NCBI GenBank assembly: GCA_038238115.1
Contig: JBBRYB010000044.1
Location: 1 to 23,463, forward strand
DNA: 23,463 bases
Reading direction: 5' to 3'
Source of the DNA: JBBRYB01 sp038238115
GTDB taxonomy: Bacteria; Actinomycetota; Actinomycetes; Propionibacteriales; Nocardioidaceae
The number at the start of each line of letters is the position of its first letter. Position 1 is the first letter of the stretch. The notes beneath the pieces were generated by a model that was given only the letters and a program-made list of their open reading frames with translations, did not search any database and had not been told where the DNA came from. The translations under genes were made by a program, and so were the position numbers. Below are positions 7,964 through 15,203 of the stretch, in pieces.

Positions 7964-8520
7964 CCGGTGCTCGGCTTCCGCCCACACCCGGACAGACGGT
8001 GGGTCCCTTCTACGGGTACGCGCTCCCATTCGACGGGGACAGCGAGCTGGTGTCGACCCAGCACCCCAAGGCCGTCCGGCTCCATGGCACCGTCCGCGAC
8101 GGCCGAGGCTCTCCCGTCCCGGATGCGCTGCTGGAGATCTGGCAGCCCGATGCAGACGGGATGATCTCCCGCGAACCTGGCTCGCTTCGCAGAGACGGCT
8201 ACACGTTCACCGGCTGGGGCCGCGCTGCGACCGACGACACCGGTCACTACTCGTTCACCACCATCGAGCCCGGATCCTCCGGCAACGGCACGGCGCCCTT
8301 CTTCGCGATGACCGTCTTCGCCCGCGGACTCCTCAACCGGCTCTTCACCCGCATCTACCTCCCCGGCCACGCGGCGCTTGCGTCGGACGTTCTGTTGACC
8401 GCCGTACCAGCCGACCGTCGGGACACGCTGATGGCTCGTCGAGAAGGCGACGGCCTGGTCTTCGACCTCACGCTCCAAGGCGAACGAGAGACAGTTTTCC
8501 TCGCCTATCCCGGAAACTGA
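7960..8520 (+). CDS. pcaG: Protocatechuate 3,4-dioxygenase alpha subunit
   Basis: Non-iron partner subunit of the protocatechuate dioxygenase; it shapes the active site built on PcaH. 186 residues with PTPGQTVGPFYGYALP at the start, LLEIWQPDADG, YSFTTIEPG and ARGLLNRLFTRIYLP, the recognised alpha-subunit pattern. As expected it lacks the Tyr/His iron set: where PcaH has RPAHIHF this chain has APFFAMTVF. The start ATG is inside the pcaH stop (ATGA), implying translational coupling and equal subunit supply. The GGAAGGGGAGGA stretch just upstream serves as the ribosome site. pcaB follows four bases after its stop. Confidence 0.95.
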   Translation: MTGARLPPTPGQTVGPFYGYALPFDGDSELVSTQHPKAVRLHGTVRDGRGSPVPDALLEIWQPDADGMISREPGSLRRDGYTFTGWGRAATDDTGHYSFTTIEPGSSGNGTAPFFAMTVFARGLLNRLFTRIYLPGHAALASDVLLTAVPADRRDTLMARREGDGLVFDLTLQGERETVFLAYPGN

Positions 8521-8524
8521 TCAG

Positions 8525-9778
8525 ATGAGCGATCTCCTCTGGCCGGGCGACGACCGCGCCGGTCACCTGATGAGCGACAGCACACTGATGCACGCCATGG
8601 TGCGGGTGGAGTCCGCCTGGCTCGCCGCCCTGGTCGGCCACCAGGTCGCGGTGCCCTCAGCCGCGGACGACCTGACTGACCTGGTCGACGACAGCGACGT
8701 CGCCACAATCGCCTCCGACGCAGAAGCTGGCGGCACCCCCGTCATCCCTCTGGTCGCCTTGCTGCGCACCCGTGTCGGTGCACGGACACCTGACGCGACT
8801 CGCTGGCTACACCGGGGTTTGACGAGCCAGGACGTGCTGGACACCGCGCTGCAGCTGGCGCTGCGTGAGGTGACCGCCCGGCTCAACGCCGAGCTCAGCA
8901 CCCAGATCACCACCCTCACGAGCCTCGCCCAGCAACACCGTGGATCCGTCATGGCTGGCCGAACGCTGACCCAACATGCGGTACCGCTGACCTTCGGGCT
9001 CAAGGCCGCCACGTGGCTGCACGGTCTGCTGGACGCCTCCGAGGACCTCAGGCGAGCGTCAGCCGCGCATGCGAGCCAGCTCGGTGGAGCCGCTGGGACG
9101 CTCGCCGCGACCACGGCGCTGGCTCAGCAAGCGGGCCACAGCGACGCCCCTCGGGTCGCTGTCGACGTTGCTCAGCACGCCTCCGACGCTCTCGGCCTCG
9201 AAACCCGGCCCCCTTGGCACACGGCTCGCGCGACGGTCACCCGCCTCGGTGACGCCCTGGTGGGCTACACCGATGCCCTCGGCCGGATCGCCAACGACGT
9301 ACTCGTGCTGACCAGACCCGAGGTCGGCGAGCTCCGCGAACCCGGCGGCGAGGGACGCGGGGCATCGTCAACCATGCCCCAGAAGTCGAACCCGGTCCTC
9401 TCGGTTCTGATCAGGCGGGCCGCCCTGACCGCGCCCGCCGCCGGTGCCCAGCTGCACCTCGCAGCCGCCGAGGTCGTCGACGAGCGACCCGCGGGCGGCT
9501 GGCACACCGAATGGGCAACGCTGCGGACCCTGGCACGACGCACCGTGGTGGCAGCGGCGCAGGCGACAGAGCTGCTCACCGGACTGCGGGTCGACGTCGA
9601 ACGGATGCGCGCAAACGCCGACGCCGCCTCGGACGCCCTTCTCGCCGAAGGACGCTCGATCGCAGCCGAGGGCCGCGCCGCCCTCGTCGGCGGACCTGGT
9701 GACTATCTCGGCGCGAACGACCTCCTGATCGACGCAACCCTGGAGCGGGCCCGCACCGAGCTCGGAGTCACCCCATGA
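8525..9778 (+). CDS. pcaB: 3-carboxy-cis,cis-muconate cycloisomerase
   Basis: Cytosolic enzyme converting 3-carboxy-cis,cis-muconate to 4-carboxymuconolactone; member of the fumarase/aspartase/adenylosuccinate lyase superfamily. 417 residues. The superfamily signature GASSTMPQKSNPV is at about 279-291, with the conserved HRGLTSQDVLDTA (96-108) and TQHAVPLTFG (149-158) that build the active site. The start (MSDLLWPGDDRAG) follows pcaG by four bases with only a weak purine tract, so it is probably coupled to pcaG translation. The product goes straight to the decarboxylase half of PcaL, whose gene overlaps the pcaB stop by four bases. Confidence 0.95.
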   Translation: MSDLLWPGDDRAGHLMSDSTLMHAMVRVESAWLAALVGHQVAVPSAADDLTDLVDDSDVATIASDAEAGGTPVIPLVALLRTRVGARTPDATRWLHRGLTSQDVLDTALQLALREVTARLNAELSTQITTLTSLAQQHRGSVMAGRTLTQHAVPLTFGLKAATWLHGLLDASEDLRRASAAHASQLGGAAGTLAATTALAQQAGHSDAPRVAVDVAQHASDALGLETRPPWHTARATVTRLGDALVGYTDALGRIANDVLVLTRPEVGELREPGGEGRGASSTMPQKSNPVLSVLIRRAALTAPAAGAQLHLAAAEVVDERPAGGWHTEWATLRTLARRTVVAAAQATELLTGLRVDVERMRANADAASDALLAEGRSIAAEGRAALVGGPGDYLGANDLLIDATLERARTELGVTP

Positions 9779-10971
9779 GCGTGCCGGTCATCTCGGGAGC
9801 CCTGCTCGGGTCAGCCGACCCCATCAAGCCCCTGCTCGTGCTCGGGCCGTCGATGGGCACGTCCGCTGTCACCCTGTGGGGCGTCGCCGGGCAGCTGCTG
9901 AGCGGCAGCTTCCACGTGGTCGCGTGGGACCTGCCGGGGCACGGGAAGTCAGCTCCCGCAGCCGACGCCTTCACGGTGGCTGAGCTCTCCCTCGGAGTAT
10001 TGGCGCTCGTGGAGAAGGTGCTTGACGAGCGTGGCGAACCAGGCGGCTCGTTCGGGTACGCCGGCGACTCTGTCGGCGGAGCTGTCGGTCTGCAGCTTCT
10101 GCTCGACCAGCCAGGTCGCATCCTGGCCGCGACGCTCCTGTGCACCGGGGCCAAGATCGGCACCGCGGAAGGATGGGGGGAGCGTGCGGCGCTGGTCCGC
10201 TCGAGCGGTACGCCGGTGCTGGTGGAAAGCTCCGCAGCCCGATGGTTCGCACCCGGGTTCATCGAACGCGACCCCGAGATCGCCTCCGGCTTGCTCCGTG
10301 CCTTGCAGGACGCGGACCGATTCAGCTACGCCTGGGCCTGCGAGGCGCTGGCCGGCTTCGACGTACGCGCGCGGCTGTCGGAGATCGCTGTTCCCGTGCT
10401 GGCGGTAGCAGGTGCGTACGACGAGCCGACACCGGTGGAGTCGCTCCGCGGGATCGCCGACGGCGTCGCCAACGGACGGCTCGTCGTGATCGACGATGCG
10501 GCGCATCTCCCTCCGGCCGAAGCACCTCACCGGGTCGCGCACCTGATCGCCACCCACAGCACCGGGCCGTGGACGATCGAGGGCGTCCGCGCAGCAGGGA
10601 TGACGGTTCGCCGGGCCGTACTCGGCGATGCCCACGTCGACCGTGCGACGGCGAGCATCACCGACTTCACCCGGGACTTCCAGGATCTGATCACCCAGTA
10701 CGCGTGGGGCAGCATCTGGACTCGCCCCGGTCTGGACCGCCGGAGCCGTTCGCTCATCACGCTGGCCGCCTTGGTGGCGCGCGGGCACCACGAGGAGCTC
10801 GCGATGCATGTGCGCGCGGCTCGCACCAACGGGCTCACCAACGACGAGATCAAGGAGCTTCTTTTGCAGACGGCGATCTACTGCGGTGTGCCGGACGCGA
10901 ACACGGCATTCCGGATCGCCGAAGGGGTCCTCGCCGAGCTCGACGCCGCCGGCCCGGAGGCTCCTTCATGA
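9775..10971 (+). CDS. pcaL: Fused 3-oxoadipate enol-lactonase / 4-carboxymuconolactone decarboxylase
   Basis: One 398-residue protein with two consecutive activities: decarboxylation of 4-carboxymuconolactone (PcaC) and hydrolysis of the enol-lactone to beta-ketoadipate (PcaD). Residues about 1-262 are an alpha/beta hydrolase with nucleophile Ser99 in GDSVGG, Asp216 (GAYDEP) and His244 (DDAAHLPP) as the likely triad, and GPSMGTS near the oxyanion hole. Residues about 275-390 are a carboxymuconolactone decarboxylase domain: RRAVLGDAHVDRA, FQDLITQYAWGSIW, RSLITLAALVARG, ELAMHVRAARTNG, and YCGVPDANTAF. The hydrolase-first fusion is the PcaL arrangement known from actinobacteria such as Streptomyces and Rhodococcus. 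Start and stop overlap the neighbours by ATGA. Confidence 0.96.
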   Translation: MSVPVISGALLGSADPIKPLLVLGPSMGTSAVTLWGVAGQLLSGSFHVVAWDLPGHGKSAPAADAFTVAELSLGVLALVEKVLDERGEPGGSFGYAGDSVGGAVGLQLLLDQPGRILAATLLCTGAKIGTAEGWGERAALVRSSGTPVLVESSAARWFAPGFIERDPEIASGLLRALQDADRFSYAWACEALAGFDVRARLSEIAVPVLAVAGAYDEPTPVESLRGIADGVANGRLVVIDDAAHLPPAEAPHRVAHLIATHSTGPWTIEGVRAAGMTVRRAVLGDAHVDRATASITDFTRDFQDLITQYAWGSIWTRPGLDRRSRSLITLAALVARGHHEELAMHVRAARTNGLTNDEIKELLLQTAIYCGVPDANTAFRIAEGVLAELDAAGPEAPS

Positions 10972-11666
10972 GCGTCGCCATCGTGCCCACCACCGACGAC
11001 GCCGTGGCTGGCGTCGAGGACGGCGCAACCGTGCTCATCGGAGGCTTCGGCACCGCGGGGCAACCGATGGAGCTGATCGAGGCACTGATCCGCACCGCCG
11101 TCCGTGACCTCACCGTGGTCAACAACAACGCCGGCAACGGCGAGCGCGGTCTCGCGGCCCTGCTGACGAGTGGGCAGGTGCGCAAGGTCATCTGCTCGTT
11201 CCCCCGGCAGCGCGACTCCTACGTCTTCGACGCGCTGTACCGCTCGGGCCGGATCGAGCTCGAAGTCGTACCGCAGGGCAATCTCGCCGAACGCATGCGT
11301 GCCGCCGGGGCAGGCATCGGCGCGTTCTTCACCCCCACCGGCGTCGGCACCGCACTCGCCGACGGCAAGGAGCAACGCACGATCGACGGCCGCGAATACG
11401 TCCTTGAGCATCCCATCCGCGGCGACTTCGCCCTGATCAAGGCGCACCGTGCCGACACGATGGGCAACCTCGTGTACCGCAAGACCGCGCGTAACTTCGG
11501 CCCGGTGATGGCTACCGCTGCCTCGACCACAGTCGTGCAGGTCGACGATGTCGTCGAGGCGGGACAGCTCGACCCTGAAGTCGTCATCACGCCGGGCATC
11601 TTCGTCGACCGCATCGTCGCGTGCGCCTCCATGCCGGTCGTCCCGCAGGAAGGAGCAGCCGGATGA
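10968..11666 (+). CDS. pcaI: 3-oxoadipate CoA-transferase subunit A
   Basis: Alpha subunit of the transferase that moves CoA from succinyl-CoA to beta-ketoadipate. 232 residues, with the class I CoA-transferase pattern: GGFGTAGQP (25-33, the oxyanion/CoA site), LTVVNNNAGNGERGLAALL, ELEVVPQGNLAERMRAAGAG, FFTPTGVGT and GDFALIKAHRADTMGNLVYR. The start ATG lies inside the pcaL stop (ATGA). The GGCCCGGAGG stretch upstream gives the ribosome site. The same fold serves acetoacetate and glutaconate transferases; the assignment to beta-ketoadipate rests on position in the pca operon. Confidence 0.92.
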   Translation: MSVAIVPTTDDAVAGVEDGATVLIGGFGTAGQPMELIEALIRTAVRDLTVVNNNAGNGERGLAALLTSGQVRKVICSFPRQRDSYVFDALYRSGRIELEVVPQGNLAERMRAAGAGIGAFFTPTGVGTALADGKEQRTIDGREYVLEHPIRGDFALIKAHRADTMGNLVYRKTARNFGPVMATAASTTVVQVDDVVEAGQLDPEVVITPGIFVDRIVACASMPVVPQEGAAG

Positions 11667-12313
11667 CCGTCGAGCAGGTCGAGCGCAGTCCGTTGAGCCG
11701 CGCCGAGCTCGCGCAACGGGTGGCGGCCGACATCCCCGCCGGCTCCTATGTCAACCTCGGCATCGGCCAGCCCACAACGGTCTCCGACTACCTCGTCCCG
11801 GGGAGCGGGGTCGTCCTGCACACCGAGAACGGGATGCTGGGCATGGGCCCGGCGGCTCGCGGGGACGAGGTCGACTGGGACCTGATCAACGCCGGCAAGG
11901 TGCCCGTGACCGAGACCCCAGGTGCGTCGTACTTCCACCACGCCGACTCGTTCGCGATGATGCGCGGCGGCCACCTCGACGTCTGCGTGCTCGGCGCCTT
12001 CCAAGTCTCGGAACACGGTGACCTCGCCAACTGGCACACCGGCGAGGCGGACGCGATCCCCGCCGTCGGCGGCGCCATGGACCTCGCCATCGGAGCCAAG
12101 CAGGTGTTCGTGATGATGACGCTCTTCGACAAGGCCGGCCGCGCCAAGCTCGTATCGAGGTGCACGTACCCGCTGACCGGCCTGTGCTGCGTGACCCGGG
12201 TCTACACCGACCTGGCGACGTTCCAGGTCACTGCCGAAGGCGTGCTGGTCACAGAGACATTCGGTACGACGGTGGCTGAGCTTCGGACCCGACTCGACGT
12301 GGCGATCGCATGA
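11663..12313 (+). CDS. pcaJ: 3-oxoadipate CoA-transferase subunit B
   Basis: Beta subunit carrying the catalytic glutamate. 216 residues: YVNLGIGQPT, then HTENGMLGMGP, where Glu55 matches the SENG-type glutamate that forms the CoA thioester intermediate, and later GGHLDVCVLGAFQVSEHGDL, GGAMDLA and TYPLTG, all typical. ATG 11663 is preceded by AGGAAGGAG, the best ribosome site in the operon, and overlaps the pcaI stop. Its own stop overlaps the cupin start. With PcaI it gives beta-ketoadipyl-CoA. The thiolase (PcaF) that completes the pathway is not in this window and must be encoded elsewhere if the pathway runs. Confidence 0.93.
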   Translation: MTVEQVERSPLSRAELAQRVAADIPAGSYVNLGIGQPTTVSDYLVPGSGVVLHTENGMLGMGPAARGDEVDWDLINAGKVPVTETPGASYFHHADSFAMMRGGHLDVCVLGAFQVSEHGDLANWHTGEADAIPAVGGAMDLAIGAKQVFVMMTLFDKAGRAKLVSRCTYPLTGLCCVTRVYTDLATFQVTAEGVLVTETFGTTVAELRTRLDVAIA

Positions 12314-12849
12314 GCTCCGTGCCCCGTCGTGTCGTCACCGGCCACTCCCCGGACGGGGTGTCGGTCGTCGTCTCCGACGGGCCGGTCCCGGTCAGCAGGC
12401 AGATCCCGGAGGACGGGGTCGCCTTCCACGAGATCTGGAACACCGCCGGCGCTCCCGCCCGCATCACGGCGGTCGAGGAGGTCGACCCGACGGAGCGCGA
12501 GCTCGCCGTTCCGCCGCCAGCCCGGGGCACGAAGATCAGGATCAACGAGTTCGCGCCCGGCTTCCTGAGCGAGGCCGGACTGCAGTCGCCGGTGCACCGG
12601 ACTGCCTCGGTGGACTACGGCATCGTGCTCGAGGGTGAGATCACGCTAATACTCGACGACTCCGAGGTAACGCTGCAGACTGGCGACGTGGTCGTGCAGC
12701 GCGGCACCGACCACGCCTGGGCGAACCGCGGCGACGTGACCGCGAAGGTGGTATTCGTCCTCGTCGACGGAGAGTTCGACGCCGACCTGCTGGCGAGACT
12801 GCCGGACGGCGCGGTCGCCGGGTTGATGCACGGCGGCCCGCGGACATGA
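12310..12849 (+). CDS. Cupin-domain protein coupled to the pca operon
   Basis: 179 residues, single beta-barrel cupin in the C-terminal half. Cupin motif 1 is VHRTASVDYGIVLEGEI (about 97-113) and motif 2 is GDVVVQRGTDHAW. The usual metal ligands are only partly matched: the first motif has one His and an Asp (H-x-T-x-x-x-D) instead of HxH...E, and motif 2 keeps its His. It may therefore bind metal weakly or act as a sensor or isomerase. The N-terminal half (VVVSDGPVPVSRQIPEDGVAFHEIWNT split into strands) is a leader common in small actinobacterial cupins. It is translated by ATGA overlap with pcaJ and is the last gene of the operon, so it is made with the pathway. No function is established. 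Confidence 0.85.
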   Translation: MSSVPRRVVTGHSPDGVSVVVSDGPVPVSRQIPEDGVAFHEIWNTAGAPARITAVEEVDPTERELAVPPPARGTKIRINEFAPGFLSEAGLQSPVHRTASVDYGIVLEGEITLILDDSEVTLQTGDVVVQRGTDHAWANRGDVTAKVVFVLVDGEFDADLLARLPDGAVAGLMHGGPRT

Positions 12850-12912
12850 CCCGCTGGTCTCAGCCGTGCCAGCCGACGTCGAGCTCGGTCCTTCCTCGGT
12901 GGGGGCCGGACG

Positions 12913-13644
12913 CTATGCGGGTCCCGGCAGGACGGCAGACCATCCACCGTCGATGACGAGGTTGGCGCCGGTGACGTACGACGCCTCGTCGGACGCCAGG
13001 AACCTCGCGCAGCGCGCCACCTCCTCGGCCCGCCCGACGCGCCCGAGCGGGATGGCCTTCGCGATGTTGCGCATCGGATGGTCGGCTGCGAGCAGGTCGC
13101 CGCGCGTCGCGGGTGTCTCGATCATCCCGGGGCTGACGCAGTTGACCCGGATGCCGTACGGCGCGCCCTCGGCCGCGAGCTGCTTGGTCAGCGCGACGAC
13201 GCCGCCTTTGGTCACCGTGTGAGCGACGCGGGTGTTGGTCATCGAGCCGCTGATTGCGGCGGTTGAGCCGACCAGGACCACGGCGGGCGCGCTCGACTCC
13301 TTCAGGTGGCGCCAGGCATGCTTGACCGGGAGGAACACGACGTCGAGCTCGTAGCGGAGCACCCAGTCCCACTCCTCCTTGCTCGTCTCCTCGAGCGGCG
13401 AGAAGCGGGTGGCGCCGGCGTTGGCGTAGAGGACGTCGACCCCGCCGTGCGCCTGCGCAGCGGCGTCCACCCAGCGCCGTACGGCATCCTCATCGGTCAG
13501 GTCGACAGGCTTGGAACCGTCGACTGGGGCGATGTCGCAGCCGACCACGGTGGCGCCGGCCGCGTCGAACAGCTCAGCCGCGGCGGCACCCTGACCACCC
13601 GCCGTACCGGTGATCAGCGCGACCTTTCCCTGCAACGAGGTCAT
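12913..13644 (-). CDS. SDR-family oxidoreductase with His in place of catalytic Tyr
   Basis: 243-residue short-chain dehydrogenase. Rossmann motif TGTAGGQG (12-19), Asp37 after the second strand (GCDIA, favouring NAD+), NAG (75-77), Ser127 in LVGSTAA, Lys146, and the C-terminal VNCVSPGMIETP and YVTGANLVIDGGWS. The catalytic YxxxK should be at 142-146 but reads HTVTK; the codon is CAC, so Tyr is replaced by His142. Either His acts as the acid/base or the enzyme has a non-redox or altered role. It is the second gene of a two-gene leftward operon, its ATG overlapping the hydrolase stop by four bases. It converges on the cupin gene with a 63-base gap. Confidence 0.88.
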   Translation of the reverse strand: MTSLQGKVALITGTAGGQGAAAAELFDAAGATVVGCDIAPVDGSKPVDLTDEDAVRRWVDAAAQAHGGVDVLYANAGATRFSPLEETSKEEWDWVLRYELDVVFLPVKHAWRHLKESSAPAVVLVGSTAAISGSMTNTRVAHTVTKGGVVALTKQLAAEGAPYGIRVNCVSPGMIETPATRGDLLAADHPMRNIAKAIPLGRVGRAEEVARCARFLASDEASYVTGANLVIDGGWSAVLPGPA

Positions 13645-14795
13645 GTGAGCTCGTTGAAGGTGTCCTCGACCCAGTCGGCGGTGAACGCGCCGACGTGGGG
13701 CAGGTGGTCGAGGCCGACGTGCTCGGTGGCGCCCTCGTCGGGGGTGAAGACGCGCAGCTCGCGCTTCGGGCTGTTGACGGCCTGGTCGTACGACTGGTGG
13801 GCGTAGCTGACGTTGATCTGGCGGTCGCTCTCGCCGTGGGTGATCAGGAATGGGCAGGTGATCTGCTCGACGATGCCGTTGAGGTTGACGTCCTCAGCCG
13901 CCTTGATGAAGGTGTCGATGTCGTCGTACCCCCACACCCAGAGCACATGCTCCCAGTAGTGCGGCACCGGGTTCTCGCCCTCGCGCTCGAGGCGCTTCCG
14001 CTGCACCTCGCCCCAGTTGTGGTTGGCGCCCCAGGCGACGACGAGCTTGAGCCGCTTCTCGAACGCCGCGGCACGGGGCGCGTAGTAACCTCCGAGCGAC
14101 CAGCCGACCAGCCCGATCCGGTCGTGGTCGACGTCGTCGCGGGTCTCGAGGTAGTCGACACAGGCGCTCACCCAGTCCTCGGTCTCGACCCGCGCCCTCA
14201 GGTCGAGGAAGCGCAACGCCTCACCGCTGCCGGGGCAGTCGACCATGAGCGTGGAGATCCCGCGCTGAGCCAGCTCCTGCGGCCAGCCCGAGGTGTACAT
14301 GTGCTCCTTGGTGGAGTCCAGGCCGTTCCACATGATCATCGTCGGCGCCGGCGAACCGTCGCCGCGATCGGCCTTGGTGAGGTACGCCGGCAGCTCGGCG
14401 TCCTCGAACGGCACCGCCACCCTGCTCGTCGCCGGGTCGACGAGGTCGAAGGACTTCTGCAGGACGTCGAGGCCCTGCTGGTAGAAGGGGATCCGCTCCG
14501 GGTCCTTCGAGCTCAGCATTCGCTCGGCCTGGCAGACGTAGGCAGCCGAGCGGAAGTACTTCTGTCCCGCCGTCCGCAGGTGACCTTCTTCTTCCGCGGC
14601 GTGCGCCTGCCCAGCGACCTGGTCGGCTACCCGCTTCCAGGCCAGCATCAGGTCACGAGTGCCGGCATCCCCGCGATCGGCTGCGTCCCGGATCGGCCGG
14701 CAGGCACGGTCCACCTCGTCGATGGCCCCGCCGCTGTTCAGCGTCGCCGCGACGCCGAGGCTCCAGATGTAGTTGGTCGGGAAGTACTCGAACAC
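13641..14795 (-). CDS. Alpha/beta hydrolase resembling C-C bond hydrolases (DHPON-hydrolase/Ayg1 type)
   Basis: 384 residues with an N-terminal helical part (about 1-125) before the hydrolase core, the layout of the FrsA/DUF1100-like hydrolases that include the nicotine-pathway 2,6-dihydroxypseudooxynicotine hydrolase and fungal polyketide-shortening enzymes. Oxyanion region MIMWNGLDSTKEHMY, nucleophile Ser233 in GWSLGGYYAP, Asp324 in HGESDRQI, and His359 in TEHVGLDH form the triad. The family includes both esterases and enzymes that cleave C-C bonds of aryl ketones; the sequence does not show which. It heads a two-gene operon with the SDR. The palindrome at 14951-14970 lies about 155 bases upstream. 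Near the pca genes it may prepare an aromatic precursor, but that is only context. Confidence 0.85.
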   Translation of the reverse strand: MFEYFPTNYIWSLGVAATLNSGGAIDEVDRACRPIRDAADRGDAGTRDLMLAWKRVADQVAGQAHAAEEEGHLRTAGQKYFRSAAYVCQAERMLSSKDPERIPFYQQGLDVLQKSFDLVDPATSRVAVPFEDAELPAYLTKADRGDGSPAPTMIMWNGLDSTKEHMYTSGWPQELAQRGISTLMVDCPGSGEALRFLDLRARVETEDWVSACVDYLETRDDVDHDRIGLVGWSLGGYYAPRAAAFEKRLKLVVAWGANHNWGEVQRKRLEREGENPVPHYWEHVLWVWGYDDIDTFIKAAEDVNLNGIVEQITCPFLITHGESDRQINVSYAHQSYDQAVNSPKRELRVFTPDEGATEHVGLDHLPHVGAFTADWVEDTFNELT

Positions 14796-15203
14796 GTGGC
14801 GTCCTCGTCGGTCGGTGCGGACTGTCGTACCCGACTGTGCCGGTCAGCACCCGGACACGGAAGAAGCATGGGCATCGCGACCACTCATGCGAGGTATCGG
14901 CAATGTCTCCTTCCCGAGCCCCCCACCCTCTCGAGCATGATCCAACCTGCATAACTGGATGGTCCATTATCTCGTTTAGATGGCGCTTGAGGGGTGTGCG
15001 AGGTGCACTCTGTCGGCACACTCGTTCATCGATGCACCAACGCTCAATCTCGGATTGGCCATCTGCGCGCGGATCTTCGTTGTCGATCCCGCTCGCGCCG
15101 CGCGCTATCCACGGGAGCGGACACTTCGTCGCACCCGCGCATGCTAGCCGGAACCGACGGCGGATCGCAGGACGCGTTCTGCCGGTTTGCGGCTCGCTCA
15201 CTG
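14796..15203. other. 408-base gap between the hydrolase operon and the BTAD regulator gene
   Basis: No gene with coding character on either strand; the open frames here are unsupported by start sites or recognisable protein. It must hold the promoter of the leftward hydrolase-SDR operon, including the palindrome at 14951-14970, and the 3' end region of the regulator gene, which also runs leftward. I see no T-tract hairpin that would clearly terminate the regulator transcript. Confidence 0.6.
14951..14970. promoter_or_regulatory. Palindrome upstream of the hydrolase-SDR operon, candidate operator
   Basis: ATAACTGGATGGTCCATTAT is an inverted repeat with half sites ATAA(C)TGGA and TCCATTAT around a 3-base centre, imperfect only by one extra base on one side. 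It is unusually A/T-rich for the region. On the minus strand it overlaps GATAAT (14966-14971), a plausible -10 hexamer. No regulator gene is adjacent, and the sequence is unrelated to the pob/pca palindromes, so a different regulator is implied. Confidence 0.45.

Noticed and set aside
10140..10967. Upstream extension of the pcaI frame through pcaL
   Set aside because: The translation is Arg-rich and the pcaL frame is unmistakable; the pcaI domain starts at the ATG overlapping the pcaL stop.
13695..14954. A 419-codon plus-strand frame opposite the hydrolase
   Set aside because: Low-complexity Val/Asp/Leu translation, and the other strand encodes a full catalytic triad.
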